This document shows, piece by piece, positions 45,598 through 55,926 of a DNA stretch of 64,000 bases (position 1 is its first letter; each line of letters opens with the position of its first letter). A program made the translations under genes and the position numbers. The DNA is from Tillus elongatus (Eukaryota > Arthropoda > Insecta > Coleoptera > Cleridae), in assembly GCA_964006375.1 (NCBI GenBank), contig OZ023270.1, positions 56,980,536-57,044,535 on the forward strand, given 5' to 3'. The notes beneath the pieces were generated by a model. The model was not told where the DNA came from, made no database searches, and was given only the letters and a program-made list of their open reading frames with translations.

Positions 45598-46863
45598 TAT
45601 TTATTTATTCATACACCATCCAACAGCTTAAAATGCAAATTAAGGATGGGTCAATACACAAAACATAATAACTAACAATAATCAAGCTAACAATACAAAA
45701 AAAGTCACAAATTAGATCGCTTTGAAAAACATTTTTATCTCTGATATGTTACATGAGAAGATATCTAGGCTATCTTGCAAGACAGAGTAATCAATGCACA
45801 TCTGGTAAATTGGAGACGATCGCAGCAATCGTGTACGAGCAGTTGGGAGATAGAATGTGCCTGGAAAACGTGCTGCATTACGAGGCACATTGAAATTAAG
45901 TTGCTGAAGCAAACTAGGGCAGTCGAACACAGAATTAACCAGTTTATATAAAAATATAATGAAACTGCACTGCCTGCGCATCGACAGACTCTGCAGACTA
46001 AAGCGAAGAAGTAAACTTTCCGGAGGAAAACCAATAGACGGATATCGACCATCCTCACGAAAGCTAAGAAATTTTAGAAATTTCCTTTGCACTGATTCCA
46101 GGCTTGCCACAAGTATCTCATAAGTAGGAGCCCACACAACTGAGCCATATTCAAGTCGGGACCTAACCAAACAGCTAAAGAGCAGGAGGAGGGTGTCAGT
46201 CTGTGAGAAATTTTTGCTGTTTCTTATCAGAAACCCTAGAGTTTTGTAAGCAGGACTGACAGTCTGTTCATAGTGTGGTTTAAAAGATAGAGTACTATCA
46301 AAAACAATTCCAAGGTCCTTAACTGCCCCGGGGCGGTCAAGTGGAGGCCCTCTTATATTGTACCCGAAAGTGATTGCGTGCTTATTTCGAGTAAAGGACA
46401 TCACACAACACTTGGAGACATTCATAGAAAGACCACTCCGACAACACCATTCATCAAGGATCTGAAGACAGTTCTGGAGCCGCAAACAGTCATCAACACT
46501 CGAAATATTTGCGAAAATCTTAATATCATCTGCATACATTAAAAAAGGAACATGTAAAACATGTTTAACTGGGTCAATAAATATATTAAACAGTAATGGA
46601 CCGAGTATGGAACCCTGCGGCACTCCCGAAGTTACGTGATAGGTGTAAGATTTGAAGCCCCCAACCTCAACAAATTGCCTCCTTCCATCCAGGTAAGATC
46701 TGAACAAGCCAAGCAAGCCATTGGAGAATCCGATAGCCCCCATCCTGTCAATCAGAACAGAGTGATTTAGACAATTGAAGGCCTTAGATAGATCAGTATA
46801 CACAACACCAACCTGTGAAGAGCGGACGCAATGAACTGTGTAACGTCAACTAAATTCGTTACA
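45598..46863 (-). pseudogene. Antisense 5'-truncated LINE, RT to 3' end
   Basis: The minus-strand frame 46803-45712 (363 codons) contains YTDLSKAFNCLNHSVL (motif A), SGVPQGSILGPLLFNIFI (motif B), LMYADDIKIFANI (motif C), LGIVFDSTLSFKPHYE and the thumb and C-terminus ending EIKMFFKAI. A frameshift near 46800 separates it from the preceding VDVTQFIASALHR stretch. The element breaks off at about 46863. The 3' end, on the left, has gaataaataaataaac on the minus strand. Motif A has Asn where siblings have Asp at the end of KAFD. It resembles the more decayed antisense element at 1020-2600. Confidence 0.88.
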
Positions 46864-47171
46864 GTCGATCTGAGTTACTGCTTTTATAAACATAAGTATA
46901 TTTGATTGGATTGTGTGGATTTTTTTCATGTAACCAGTGCTTGTTTGGTGTATTAAATAACCATTCTGAGTTTTGAAAGTAACCAGTGTCTTATTTCAGC
47001 CTGATACCTTGACCTGCCTGTTGTTCAGCCAATCTACTCGTGTTAATAAGACTTTCATTTCTCTAAATTTCCCTACAGTTCTCAGGCGCGGGGTCGGTTA
47101 AAAGGTACAGGTTGGTGTAAAAAAAAATCAAGTCGGCGGTTGAAGAAAAAAGGAGGGAAAACGCGTCTAAA
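46864..47171 (+). mobile_element. Probable Gypsy LTR 3' part and leader
   Basis: Sequence ending ccctacagttctcaggcgcgg followed by a short leader precedes the gag at 47172. The layout is that of an LTR end, primer-binding region and leader, but no second LTR or exact boundary can be found. Confidence 0.4.
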
Positions 47172-47847
47172 ATGAACGACATTGAAAATTCGCAGGAACT
47201 TGCGTTTGGCGAAAGGAATGAAACCGGGGAATGTGCTTTTGGCGAAACGAATGAAACCGAACTGGATCTCGTTAGCGAACAATTAAATGTGCACAGTGAG
47301 AGTGACGGCAATGACAGCAACAATGTGCGGTGAGGACAGCTAGATTAAATGCAGAAGACGGTAATAGATCACTGACCCACAGTGAGGTGTGTTCGCACAT
47401 TCCTGAGTTTGGGCGCAGAATGGACAAAGACGTTACCATGTTTTTCAATCAAGTGGACACAGTTAAAATTGTATATCGCGTTAGCAATGAAACCCTGACA
47501 TTAGCCGTAATTTCCAAGTTAACGAGACGTGCACGTGAATGGTTTCATTTCAGATGCGAATTTGCAGCATTGAACTGGATGAATTTGCGTAGCCATATGT
47601 GCGACATGTACAAAAGGGACGATAATCGCATACACTCGTTCCAGACATTTCTACAACGACGGTGGAAACGAAGTGAACAATTCAACGAATATTATCACGA
47701 CAAAATGCTCCTGGGAAACAAACTAGGTGTTGGTGAATGAGATTTAATTAATTACGTTATAGATGGTATCGAGGACATGAACTTTAAAATGCAGTGTAAA
47801 ATGAAAGAATTCGATAGTTTGTCGAAACTATTGAATTTGTTAAATTA
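47172..47847 (+). pseudogene. Gypsy-type gag fragment
   Basis: ATG 47172 opens an acidic N-terminus with two near-repeats (AFGERNETGE, AFGETNETEL). The frame then shifts near 47330 and continues with PEFGRRMDKDVTMFF, RRAREWFHFRCEF, RRWKRSEQFNEYYHDKMLL and, after a TGA at 47738, LINYVIDGIEDMNFKMQ. The W-F-H and E-Y-Y-H-D-K pattern is the retrotransposon gag (capsid) domain. No zinc knuckle or pol follows directly. Confidence 0.75.
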
Positions 47848-48639
47848 AGTTACTACAGCTGTGAGGAGCCCGCCATTTTAAGCCAGCAGGTTCAATAACC
47901 TTCCTGCTGTACGTTATTCTGGAGGAGTTTGTTTTATGACTCATGGAGCAATTTTACTCCTATTGTAGTTTTCAAGATACTGCCACTAGCCGCCTTTGCA
48001 TAAAAAGATTTTATAACATAGGTACCTATACATACTCTAAATATGTCCAGCGATTTCATCAACTCGTGATTTTCTTAACAAAATTCGCTAATAACAGGAG
48101 AAATAATTTTTAGTAAAAAATATACATTCTTAATGTAGAAAGATCAAAAATATTCCGTATGTTGGTATGCCCTATGCATCAACAGAATCGGGACAACATT
48201 CGAGTCTTTCAATTACCTCAATAAAAAAGAGTGAGAAGATAAATCTGCATTTATAATATAGATACCAACAGAGTCAGCAGTTGGGACATCATTCGGACGT
48301 TTCAGTTAACACAATCAATGTTGTTCCGCCTATTACAACTTTATTGTAACAGATCTATTACTTTTTGGAAAATTCTATTCTCCAATACAAGCTAGGAAAA
48401 TCTATTACTTTGTTTAGTTGCATGATTTTTTTTTAAATCACATCAAATGTGATTACTCAGTTTGTTTCACAAGGAGCCATCTGTTGATTAAAACTAGGAT
48501 TGTATTTGTGTGATGTGTCCAAAGTCACTTAAAAAGTGGTTGGTCATGTACAGGCAGTGAACTCAACTATAATTATAGGTTGATTTCACTGTGTACAGGT
48601 TCCCATTGAGATATGTTTGTTAACAATGGCAGAGTTCAC
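47848..48639. other. Unassigned spacer with a loose internal duplication
   Basis: No gene. Two similar segments near 48176-48225 and 48266-48315 (catcaacagaatcgggacaa against accaacagagtcagcagttg, each followed by cattcg...gt.tttcag/caat) suggest an old short duplication. An aaattcgctaataac motif lies at 48080. Confidence 0.35.
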
Positions 48640-49005
48640 TAGGGGCCAGCAGCTGAGTTTAAGCGCTTATTTGCTGACAATCACCATTGCGATCCTACAT
48701 TGCCAATGATACTTGTTACTGATGCTAGTTCTTTTTGGAATAGGTGCTGTACTTGGTCATATTCTTCCAGATGGCTCGGAAAGACCCATACAATTTGCTA
48801 GCCAAATCCTTACAAAAACACAACAAAAATATTCGCAGATAGATAAAGAAGCATAGAGTCTGATTTATGGTGTAAAAATTTCACCAGGATCTGTTTGGTA
48901 GAAGATTTACTTTGGTTACAGACCTCACAGAATTACACACAGCACATTTCGGTATTGTTAAAATGAAAGGGCTTGCCAGAAGCTATTGCTGGTGCCCTGA
49001 TCTGA
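48640..49005 (+). pseudogene. Gypsy-type pol fragment: RNase H joined to integrase finger
   Basis: The plus-strand frames read LVTDASSF, then GIGAVLGHILPDGSERPIQF, SQILTKTQQKYSQIDKEA, a TAG and SLIYGVK, which is RNase H. After a few codons (RRFTLVTD) the text jumps to ELHTAHFGIVKMKGLAR and SYCWCPDL, the His-Cys finger of integrase. The connection domain in between is deleted. At least two frameshifts and one stop are present. It may belong to the same element as the gag at 47172. Confidence 0.75.
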
Positions 49006-49009
49006 GTAA

Positions 49010-49270
49010 CTCAATTTACTATAAACCTCAGAAGTTGAATTTTGGTACATAGTAAGTTCTTTACCAGGGAAACATACCTTCGAAATTTTATCAAAATATC
49101 TGTTATTTTTTGAGAAACATTTTTTTCAATTTTTTTTTTTGTGGAGAAACTAATCTGATCAGGCTGGCTAACAAACTCTTCCAAGTTATTATTAAAAGAA
49201 AGGTACTTGACGAGTTTTATCAAAATCGGTTAATTACTTTTTGAGTTATCGGTTGGATACATATGTTATA
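49010..49270 (-). repeat. Dispersed repeat related to 12283-12500
   Basis: Reverse-complement similarity to 12283-12440. Its end carries tttatcaaaatcggtta and gagttatcggttggatac, words seen at the ends of many insect dispersed repeats. Confidence 0.5.
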
Positions 49271-50035
49271 CCCACCCAGAAGCAGTACGGTATAGTGCAG
49301 CAAAACGTCTACAGGTTGGTAGTAGTGACAGCCAGAGCAGGGAGCGGGAACGACCAGCAGTAGGCAAGTCATGTAGCAACAACCAGAGCAACAGAGAGAC
49401 AGGCGTGCAGAGAAGAAGTCGAAGACTTGGGTATACACTGGACCCAACTAGCACCAAAGTGATTGCAACTGAGATCGGAACTTGAAATGAGTAGTTATTA
49501 TGTAATCGCTACTAATTCTGCGACTCTGTGGTGAAAATAACTTTATATTACACATTAGCAGTGACAATTACTTAATATTCACCATTTATAACTACTTTAG
49601 AGTTACGCAACTTCTTAGTTGCTTTCAAGGTATTAGGAACGTCGTCGTTACTCACAGAATGACTCAAAAGTTCCAGGAACTTGAAGGTAGCAAATGACAG
49701 TAGCCGAAACTATCTTATGTTACTGAAATGCTACATCAAAGTTGCAGCCACTTTCAAGTAGCATTAATAGTCGCCGCGACGTTGCCGGCCCTTTTATAGT
49801 ACACCTTATAGTTGTGGAACTTCTTGGTGATATATACTGGTGGCAGTCACATTTCCGCTACTTGAAAAAGTTAATTTTACTGTTCGTGACGACTATAAAG
49901 TAGTAGTAACCTTTTAACTTCACTATAAACTATTTTTCACCATACAGTCCCACTGATTTATAAAGGACGATTGTTCCATCACAATATGCTGTTGTGTAAG
50001 TCTAATAGAGTGTTAATGTGTGTGATCCAATAATA

Positions 50036-50494
50036 ATGTCATACATCAATAAAAGCAAGTCACTTGAGAAACAAACAAAACTTTACAGACATTCTACAAC
50101 ATTTTACAGGAAATTGAAAAGTGAAACAGGTGAAAACAGCAGTTTAACACAGTATAATGCTGTTATAAGCACGCTATTATTGTCAACAAACATCAGTGAA
50201 ACATTTAGTACAAGTGAGGAGAGTTGTTTTAAAACAGTATACCAACCATGTTTCAATTACTGTGATGAGGGTGACTGCATCATCCCTTCTGAAGATGACA
50301 ATGAATATTATAGTGAACATCGAGAACAAGATTCTATCGTTTCACAGATTTCGCTATTGGAACAACATAGAACATGGTATCATTGTCATAAAATAAGCCA
50401 CAGTGCGTTTACAAATCTATTACAGATATTAAAATCAAATGGTTTCAATTTACTTTATTTAATTTTTCATAAAGCACTTTCCTTTTCAAAACGA
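50036..50494 (+). CDS. Hypothetical protein of the TIR element (partial)
   Basis: ATG 50036 opens about 153 codons: a basic N-terminus (NKSKSLEKQTKLYRHST), a Ser/Thr-rich middle, an acidic region (PSEDDNEYYSEHREQ) and a C-terminal RTWYHCHKISHSAFTNLLQI stretch followed by LKSNGFN. The last part resembles a conserved block I recall from N-termini of insect transposon-encoded proteins (ISH.AL..LL.IL...G followed by LP). Here the frame ends just after that block, so this is probably a first exon or a truncated copy. The function is not known. Confidence 0.4.
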
Positions 50495-50839
50495 TAATGC
50501 CATACAAAACACAAAAACGTGTGTACGCCATGCAACTAAAAACTTCAAGTAAAAAAAGACAGATGACAGACAAAGCACAGAATGTCAAAACTATCTTTTT
50601 CTATTCGAAACCATAGAGGACTATAAACACCCAATTAATAAATTAAGACATAGCCGTTACTGCAAAGTAACTATACAATGTTGAGCGATAGTCCCATTTG
50701 GTAGTTTTTAGTGAAAGTAACTTCAAAGTTCCAGATTTTCGGTATTCTTCACCACAGACAATTTGTAACTACTTTCAAGTTCGATATTTTAGTGAATACT
50801 ACTTCAAAGTGTTTCTTTTGAAATATGCCATTTTTGTAG

Positions 50840-51094
50840 ATGAAGCTCTACGACGCCATTATTACCTCCACTGTTATGATTGCAGTTATAGTCGCAAATC
50901 TTTACACAATCAAGTTTCATGTGCAGGATAGCAAATTAGAATACAATTTGCAGGACTTTGAGGGTAATGATGTGGAATGTCGTATATTACGTGATATATT
51001 CTTTTTATTAAAAACTGCAAATTTCGAAGCGCTTAATTTTTGGATATGCAAATCACTATATTTTGACAGCCAACTTGCATCCGTTGAGATTTAA
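50840..51094 (+). CDS. Short hypothetical frame in the TIR element
   Basis: 84 codons from ATG: an N-terminal hydrophobic helix (IITSTVMIAVIVANLYTI), then a mixed region (LQDFEGNDVECRILRDIFFL). I do not recognise it. It may be a second exon of the element's gene or chance. Confidence 0.2.
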   Translation: MKLYDAIITSTVMIAVIVANLYTIKFHVQDSKLEYNLQDFEGNDVECRILRDIFFLLKTANFEALNFWICKSLYFDSQLASVEI

Positions 51095-51523
51095 ACACTC
51101 AAGACATCAAAATATAAAGCATCATAAAGCTTAATTATTCATGTTGACTCGTGGTGTTGCTAATATCTATAGAATTGAAATAAAAGAAAGATGGTTTTAG
51201 AACATAGAGCGTGAGGGAGATATTATTCTTGAAATAATTTTCAAGACAAAGAAAGCAAGCACAAAAACAGAGGTAGGTAATAATTAGTCCCGTGATAGTG
51301 GCTGTTACCGTTTCGCAACGTCGTCGCTATGTGAAGGATACGGCGTTGGAACGTAGCCGGATAAGTTCCAGATACCATGCCGTAACGTAGCAACCATTCC
51401 CCATTTTGGTGGTTGCTCTGTGATAGGAACGTTCCTATAACGGATCTCTGACTAGCGGCAAAACACTTAGAAGTTATCGTGATAGTCGCTGCCATGTTCC
51501 AGCGACCAATTGTGCTAGTTGGG

Positions 51524-51940
51524 GAGAAGACACACCATATGCTAGGGAAGACAGCCAAAACTATGTGGAAGACGTGAGATTAGACAATTAGCAGTGTAGG
51601 ATAAGCTAAATACCTGCAAAGTGTGAACATCTGAAATATCTGCTTGTACTTTTATGGTTCTTATCACAAGTTTTTTATATCCAAATTTGTTAAGGTTTAT
51701 GACAAGCTGCAGCATTTGTTTGTGTGCACTGGTGGTAGTGTTGGTTACGGATTTTGAACATTGTAGTGGAAGTTACATTTGAATTTTCTTTGTTGGAGTG
51801 TATTCTGCAATTGAACAGTTACTGTTTTTTGCACCGTGGTTATCTTATCTCCTGGTATTGTGTTTATGGAAAAAGCTTTTAACTTTATCAGTTTATTTAT
51901 AATTCATTTTATACTGTTTATCTACAGCTGTCCATAAATC
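51524..51940 (+). other. Probable 5' leader of the following LINE
   Basis: No gene. The stretch directly upstream of ORF1 is T-rich and probably the element's 5' UTR. The start cannot be fixed; cgttgaga at 51080-51087 resembles cgttgaga after the A tail (about 55730) and would be a target duplication only if the element began inside the TIR element. Confidence 0.35.
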
Positions 51941-52696
51941 ATGAGTGACTGCTCAAAATGTGGTGTTACTGGTAAGACCTTTAGTTGTGACACCTGTAAG
52001 CTCTTGTTCTGTGAGCAGTGTTCAGACCTTAGTGCCTCTGAGATTAGATGCATGGAGATGAAGAAGAGGAAGCTGTTGTTTCTGTGTTCTGATTGTGAGG
52101 ATGGTCTCAAACAGTTGCCAAACCTGATTGCTAGAATTAGTGATGTCGAGAAGCAGCTTGAGAAATTGAAGGTAACAGCAGAGTTGCCCAATACTGTACA
52201 GGTTCCAGCTGGTAGTGACTCCTATATAGAGGATATAATACAGGAGATTCGTGAGCGAGACAAGAGGAAGTCAAATATTATTATTTTTGGACTCCCCGAA
52301 TCTGAGTCTGGGTCTACTGCTAGCCGTGGTGAGAGTGATGTTGACAGACTGGAAGTGAAGAATATCCTCCACAAGTTGTGTCCTGAGGGTGATTACTCCC
52401 AGATTAGGCTATTTCGCCTGGGTAGGCATTCCAGCAGTGCATCCGTTCCTAGACCTCTAAAGGTTACTCTCTCTGATGAACATCAGGTACTTAGTATTCT
52501 GCGCAGGACTGGAAGACTCAAGGATGATCATTTGTATCGTAATGTCAGAGTTAGGCAGGACAGAACCCCTAGGCAAAGTGCATACTCCAAGTCTGTGGTC
52601 AGTGAATTGAGGCGGAGGGTGGAGGATGGTGAAGTAAACCTCAAGATTAAGTATGTTAACGGTGTTCCGACTATTGTTCCCCTCAAAAAAAACTAG
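51941..52696 (+). CDS. LINE ORF1 with PHD-like zinc finger
   Basis: 251 residues from ATG 51941. Cysteines at 4, 7, 16, 19, 24, 27, 37, 49 and 52 form a PHD/zinc-finger-like array (SDCSKCGVTG, CDTCKLLFCEQC, FLCSDC). A short coiled coil follows (about 60-83). Then an RRM-like core begins with RERDKRKSNIIIFGLPES (about 103-200), and a basic C-terminal domain ends IVPLKKN. This is the CR1/L2/Jockey-type ORF1 that binds the element's RNA. The frame is intact. It ends AAA AAA AAC TAG, which is a -1 slippery site reading into ORF2. Confidence 0.88.
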   Translation: MSDCSKCGVTGKTFSCDTCKLLFCEQCSDLSASEIRCMEMKKRKLLFLCSDCEDGLKQLPNLIARISDVEKQLEKLKVTAELPNTVQVPAGSDSYIEDIIQEIRERDKRKSNIIIFGLPESESGSTASRGESDVDRLEVKNILHKLCPEGDYSQIRLFRLGRHSSSASVPRPLKVTLSDEHQVLSILRRTGRLKDDHLYRNVRVRQDRTPRQSAYSKSVVSELRRRVEDGEVNLKIKYVNGVPTIVPLKKN

Positions 52697-55557
52697 GGGT
52701 GTCGGATGACCATTTATTGTTAAGCACTCCTGGTGATGAGAATTCCTTGTTTGTTCATTATCATAATGTTAGTGGACTACGAACAAAATTACCCAGGCTT
52801 CGTCAGGGTCTGTCTTCTTGCTGTTTTCATGTTGTTATGTTGACGGAGACGTGGCTTACTGCTTCCCACTCTGATGCTGAACTCTCTTTTATGAATTATA
52901 ATATTTACCGTAGTGATCGTGACAGTATTCCGGGCAATATCAGGGATCGGGGGGGTGGTGTGCTGATAGCTGTGCATAAAGACCTTGATTCTACTAGGAT
53001 TGCTGGTGATATTTCACTTAATGAAGTTTATGTGAAGGTGAGGATAGGAAGGCGGAGCCTCATTTTTGGTGTTTGTTACATTCCACCCAATTCAGAAGTT
53101 GCTATATATGGACACCATTGTGATTCAGTCGACAGTGTGTTGTCTGATCATCCCAATTCTGAGGTCGTTGTCTGTGGTGACTACAACCTCCCAAACGTTA
53201 CCTGGACAAGCAGTGCTGAGAGTGCTCCAGTTATTAGTGGTAACAGTCCATCAGCCTCACTTGTTTCTAACAGTTTTGGTTTTTGGGGCTTGTTCCAAAA
53301 AAATTTTGTACTTAATAGATTGAATAGAACTTTAGATTTAGTTTTTAGTAATATAGATAACATATGTGTTGATGCATCTTTGGATCCGATTTTTCCTGCT
53401 ACTGCACATCATGTGCCCCTAGACATTTCTTTTTCACTTGAGACTCCCCCAACTGAACCCTATGAAGAGTATTTTTATGACTTTCGTAATGCTGATTATT
53501 GTGCCATGAATTATTTTCTTTCCGAATTTGACTGGGAATATCTTGAGTCATTGGAGATAAATGATGCTGTGAAGTGCTTTTATGACATTCTGTTTAATGC
53601 TGTGGATCGGTTTGTTCCAGTTAAGAGATGTAAAAAATCATGTTTCCCTCCTTGGTTTAGTGTCGAGCTTAGAGGCATGATAACTGAGAAGAAGAGGGTA
53701 CACAGTCAGTATAAAAAATATGGTAGAATAGATGATTATATTAGGTTTTCTGGTCTCCGAGAGGAATGTAGGAATCTTCGTGATACTTGTTACAGAAATT
53801 TTATTGCTTATACTGAGAATAATTTTGAAAACAATCCGGGTTCTTTCTGGTCTTATATTAACAGGTTGAGGAGGATTTATGATCTTCCTGAGGCTATGTA
53901 TTATGATGATGTTAGGAGTGATTCTTTGCATGATTCGGTTGATCTTTTTGCTAGTTTTTTCTCATCTGTGTATGAGGTACAGGCTGGCGGTGTCGGTCCC
54001 GATCCTTTTTTGCGTGAGTCGGTAAATATGACGGTGCCTAGTGTTACTTCTGCTGATATTATTGATCGTATCTGTAGTTTGAAAGATAAACTTAGTTACG
54101 GCCCAGATGGAATCCCCTCCCATCTGTTAAAATCTTGTGCCTTCACCTTGGCAATTCCACTGAGGATTCTCTTTAACATGTCCTTATTGTCTGGTGAGTT
54201 TCCACATGTTTGGAAACATTCTTATTTGATGCCCGTTCATAAGCAGGGACCAAAGCACTTGGTTACTAATTACAGAGCTGTTTGTATTCAGTCAGAGATA
54301 CCCAAACTTCTGGACTTTTTTGTCTCTAGGCATATAACTTGGGAATGCAGACATGTTTTCGCCGAACAGCAGCATGGTTTTCTTAAGGGAAGATCTACAA
54401 CGACCAACCTTCTTCTTTACCAGAATGTATTGGTCTCAGCTTTGGAGGATAGGTTACAGATTGATTCGGTGTATACAGATTTCTCCAAAGCGTTTGATAA
54501 GGTAAATCACGCCTTATTATTGTTAAAACTTGCATTGTTGGGTTTTAATGCCAATTTGTTGTCTTGGGTGCGCAGCTTCCTTATGGGTAGGTCCCAGAGT
54601 GTAAAGATCAGGAACTTCATTTCTGGTAGTATTACTGTTTCTTCAGGAGTTCCTCAGGGTTCACATTGTGGACCAGTCCTCTTTAATCTTTTTATCAATG
54701 ATGTCATACATTCACTTAGGCATAGTCAGATTTTGATGTTTGCTGATGATATCAAAATTTTCAAGATTGTTCGTTCCAGACAGGACGCTTTACTTTTACA
54801 GGAAGACTTAAATCGTTTTGCTCGGTGGTGTGGTGACAATCTTCTGACTCTGAATGTTGATAAGTGTTTCTGCATTACATTCACTAGAGCTCAGTTTCCC
54901 ATTGACTTTGTGTACTCCATGGGCTCTGGTGCTTTACAGAGGAAGGAAATGATTAAAGACTTGGGCATTGTATTGGATAGGGAATTATCTTTTGGGGATC
55001 ACATGGAGTACATAGTGTCTAAGGCATATAAAATGTTAGGATTTATTCATAGATCAACTCTGGATTTTTCATGCAATAGCTTTAGAAGGCTGTATTGTGC
55101 TCTGGTTCGCTCTTTGTGGGAATGCTCTTCTGTAGTCTGGAGCCCGAATTACAATATTTATATCAATCAGATTGAGGCCGTACAAAATAGATTCTTAAGA
55201 ATTTGTGCTTACAGAATGGGCTTTCAGAGAAATGATCTTAACCTTTCTTATTTGCGGAATCGGCTGCACTTGCAGTCACTGAGAGGTAGAAGGATTGTCA
55301 GTGATGTTTGTTTTTTGCACAAATTATTAGTGAATAAAATTGATAGTCCTTCTTTGCTTGAGTTAGTCTCTCTAAGGATTCCGAACTGCACGAGAGCGAG
55401 GGAGGTTTTTGTGGTTCCCTTCCATCGAACCAATTATGGCTTTTTCAGTCCGATGTCGAGAGTGGCGAGAACTGCAAATGAGTATTCGGAGCTCTTGGAC
55501 ATGTTTAATGATTCTGACCGTGTAATTAGAGGAATTTTGAGAGGTGTTATTGATTGA
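52660..55557 (+). CDS. LINE ORF2: endonuclease and reverse transcriptase
   Basis: About 950 intact codons. The endonuclease starts at LFVHYHNVSGLRTKLPRL and has LTETWL, GGGVLIAVHKDL, CGDYNLPNVTW and NRTLDLVFSN. Its SDH motif reads TAHHVPLDISF, so the catalytic Asp seems to be His (GAT to CAT by one base). RT has GPDGIPSHLLK, NYRAVCIQSEIPKLLD, YTDFSKAFDKVNHALL (motif A), SGVPQGSHCGPVLFNLFIN (motif B) and LMFADDIKIFKIV (motif C), followed by thumb and C-terminus. There is no RNase H, as in Jockey/CR1 relatives. No ATG precedes the endonuclease core, so expression probably needs frameshifting or reinitiation. A truncated sibling is at 34258-36362. Confidence 0.9.
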   Translation, partial: RCSDYCSPQKKLGVSDDHLLLSTPGDENSLFVHYHNVSGLRTKLPRLRQGLSSCCFHVVMLTETWLTASHSDAELSFMNYNIYRSDRDSIPGNIRDRGGGVLIAVHKDLDSTRIAGDISLNEVYVKVRIGRRSLIFGVCYIPPNSEVAIYGHHCDSVDSVLSDHPNSEVVVCGDYNLPNVTWTSSAESAPVISGNSPSASLVSNSFGFWGLFQKNFVLNRLNRTLDLVFSNIDNICVDASLDPIFPATAHHVPLDISFSLETPPTEPYEEYFYDFRNADYCAMNYFLSEFDWEYLESLEINDAVKCFYDILFNAVDRFVPVKRCKKSCFPPWFSVELRGMITEKKRVHSQYKKYGRIDDYIRFSGLREECRNLRDTCYRNFIAYTENNFENNPGSFWSYINRLRRIYDLPEAMYYDDVRSDSLHDSVDLFASFFSSVYEVQAGGVGPDPFLRESVNMTVPSVTSADIIDRICSLKDKLSYGPDGIPSHLLKSCAFTLAIPLRILFNMSLLSGEFPHVWKHSYLMPVHKQGPKHLVTNYRAVCIQSEIPKLLDFFVSRHITWECRHVFAEQQHGFLKGRSTTTNLLLYQNVLVSALEDRLQIDSVYTDFSKAFDKVNHALLLLKLALLGFNANLLSWVRSFLMGRSQSVKIRNFISGSITVSSGVPQGSHCGPVLFNLFINDVIHSLRHSQILMFADDIKIFKIVRSRQDALLLQEDLNRFARWCGDNLLTLNVDKCFCITFTRAQFPIDFVYSMGSGALQRKEMIKDLGIVLDRELSFGDHMEYIVSKAYKMLGFIHRSTLDFSCNSFRRLYCALVRSLWECSSVVWSPNYNIYINQIEAVQNRFLRICAYRMGFQRNDLNLSYLRNRLHLQSLRGRRIVSDVCFLHKLLVNKIDSPSLLELVSLRIPNCTRAREVFVVPFHRTNYGFFSPMSRVARTANEYSELLDMFNDSDRVIRGILRGVID
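52687..52693 (+). promoter_or_regulatory. Candidate -1 ribosomal frameshift site (A AAA AAC)
   Basis: In the ORF1 frame the last codons are AAA AAC directly followed by TAG (52694-52696), preceded by A. This is the canonical X XXY YYZ heptamer A AAA AAC. Slipping back one base leads into codons CTA GGG GTG TCG, the ORF2 frame, which is open from 52660. ORF2 has no in-frame ATG before its endonuclease core. I see no obvious strong stem downstream. Confidence 0.5.
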
Positions 55558-55922
55558 ATTGTCATACATATGGTATACAGGTTATGTTTTGCTTTCTTTT
55601 TTTTTTTATGTTCTCATATTGTGATTATTTAAGACTAATGTAGTTTTAGATGTTCTTATTATTATTGTAAATGGTTAATCCGTTGAATAAATAAATAAAA
55701 AAAAAATAAAAAAAAATATCGTTGAGAAATGAACCTAACAATTAGCAGCGGTGCGATAAAAGACTCATTACTCAATTCAGTGCAAGTTTAAAGTCAAGAA
55801 TAGTAAGAACAATATTAAGCGTTTAAAAAAGTTGAAGATAAATTGGAACTGACGCCAGTGTACCTATTAGAAGTTTAGTCAGTCGAGAATATTAATAATT
55901 CAGTTTTTGAAAGCGAAGAATA

Positions 55923-55926
55923 TTAA
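55923..55926. other. TTAA target site, left of piggyBac
   Basis: TTAA directly before ctcggcgtccgacatgtg; the partner TTAA is at 58417-58420. Confidence 0.65.

Larger units (their letters stand above)
49443..51523 (+). mobile_element. TIR-bounded DNA element of unknown superfamily
   Basis: The ends are perfect 12-bp inverted repeats, cccaactagcac (49443-49454) and gtgctagttggg (51512-51523), with looser inverted similarity continuing inward. The dinucleotide GA flanks both sides, a possible target duplication. The subterminal regions are rich in degenerate words such as aactttcaagt, gttccaggaac and gtagcaac. One distinct open frame (50036-50494) and a second short one (50840-51094) lie inside. 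Confidence 0.5.
51941..55723 (+). mobile_element. Structurally complete Jockey/CR1-like LINE
   Basis: ORF1, ORF2, a short 3' UTR and a tail starting gaataaataaataaa with A runs to about 55723. Both frames are open, making it the least decayed autonomous LINE in the window apart from the endonuclease substitution. The 5' end is uncertain (leader upstream of 51941). Confidence 0.85.
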
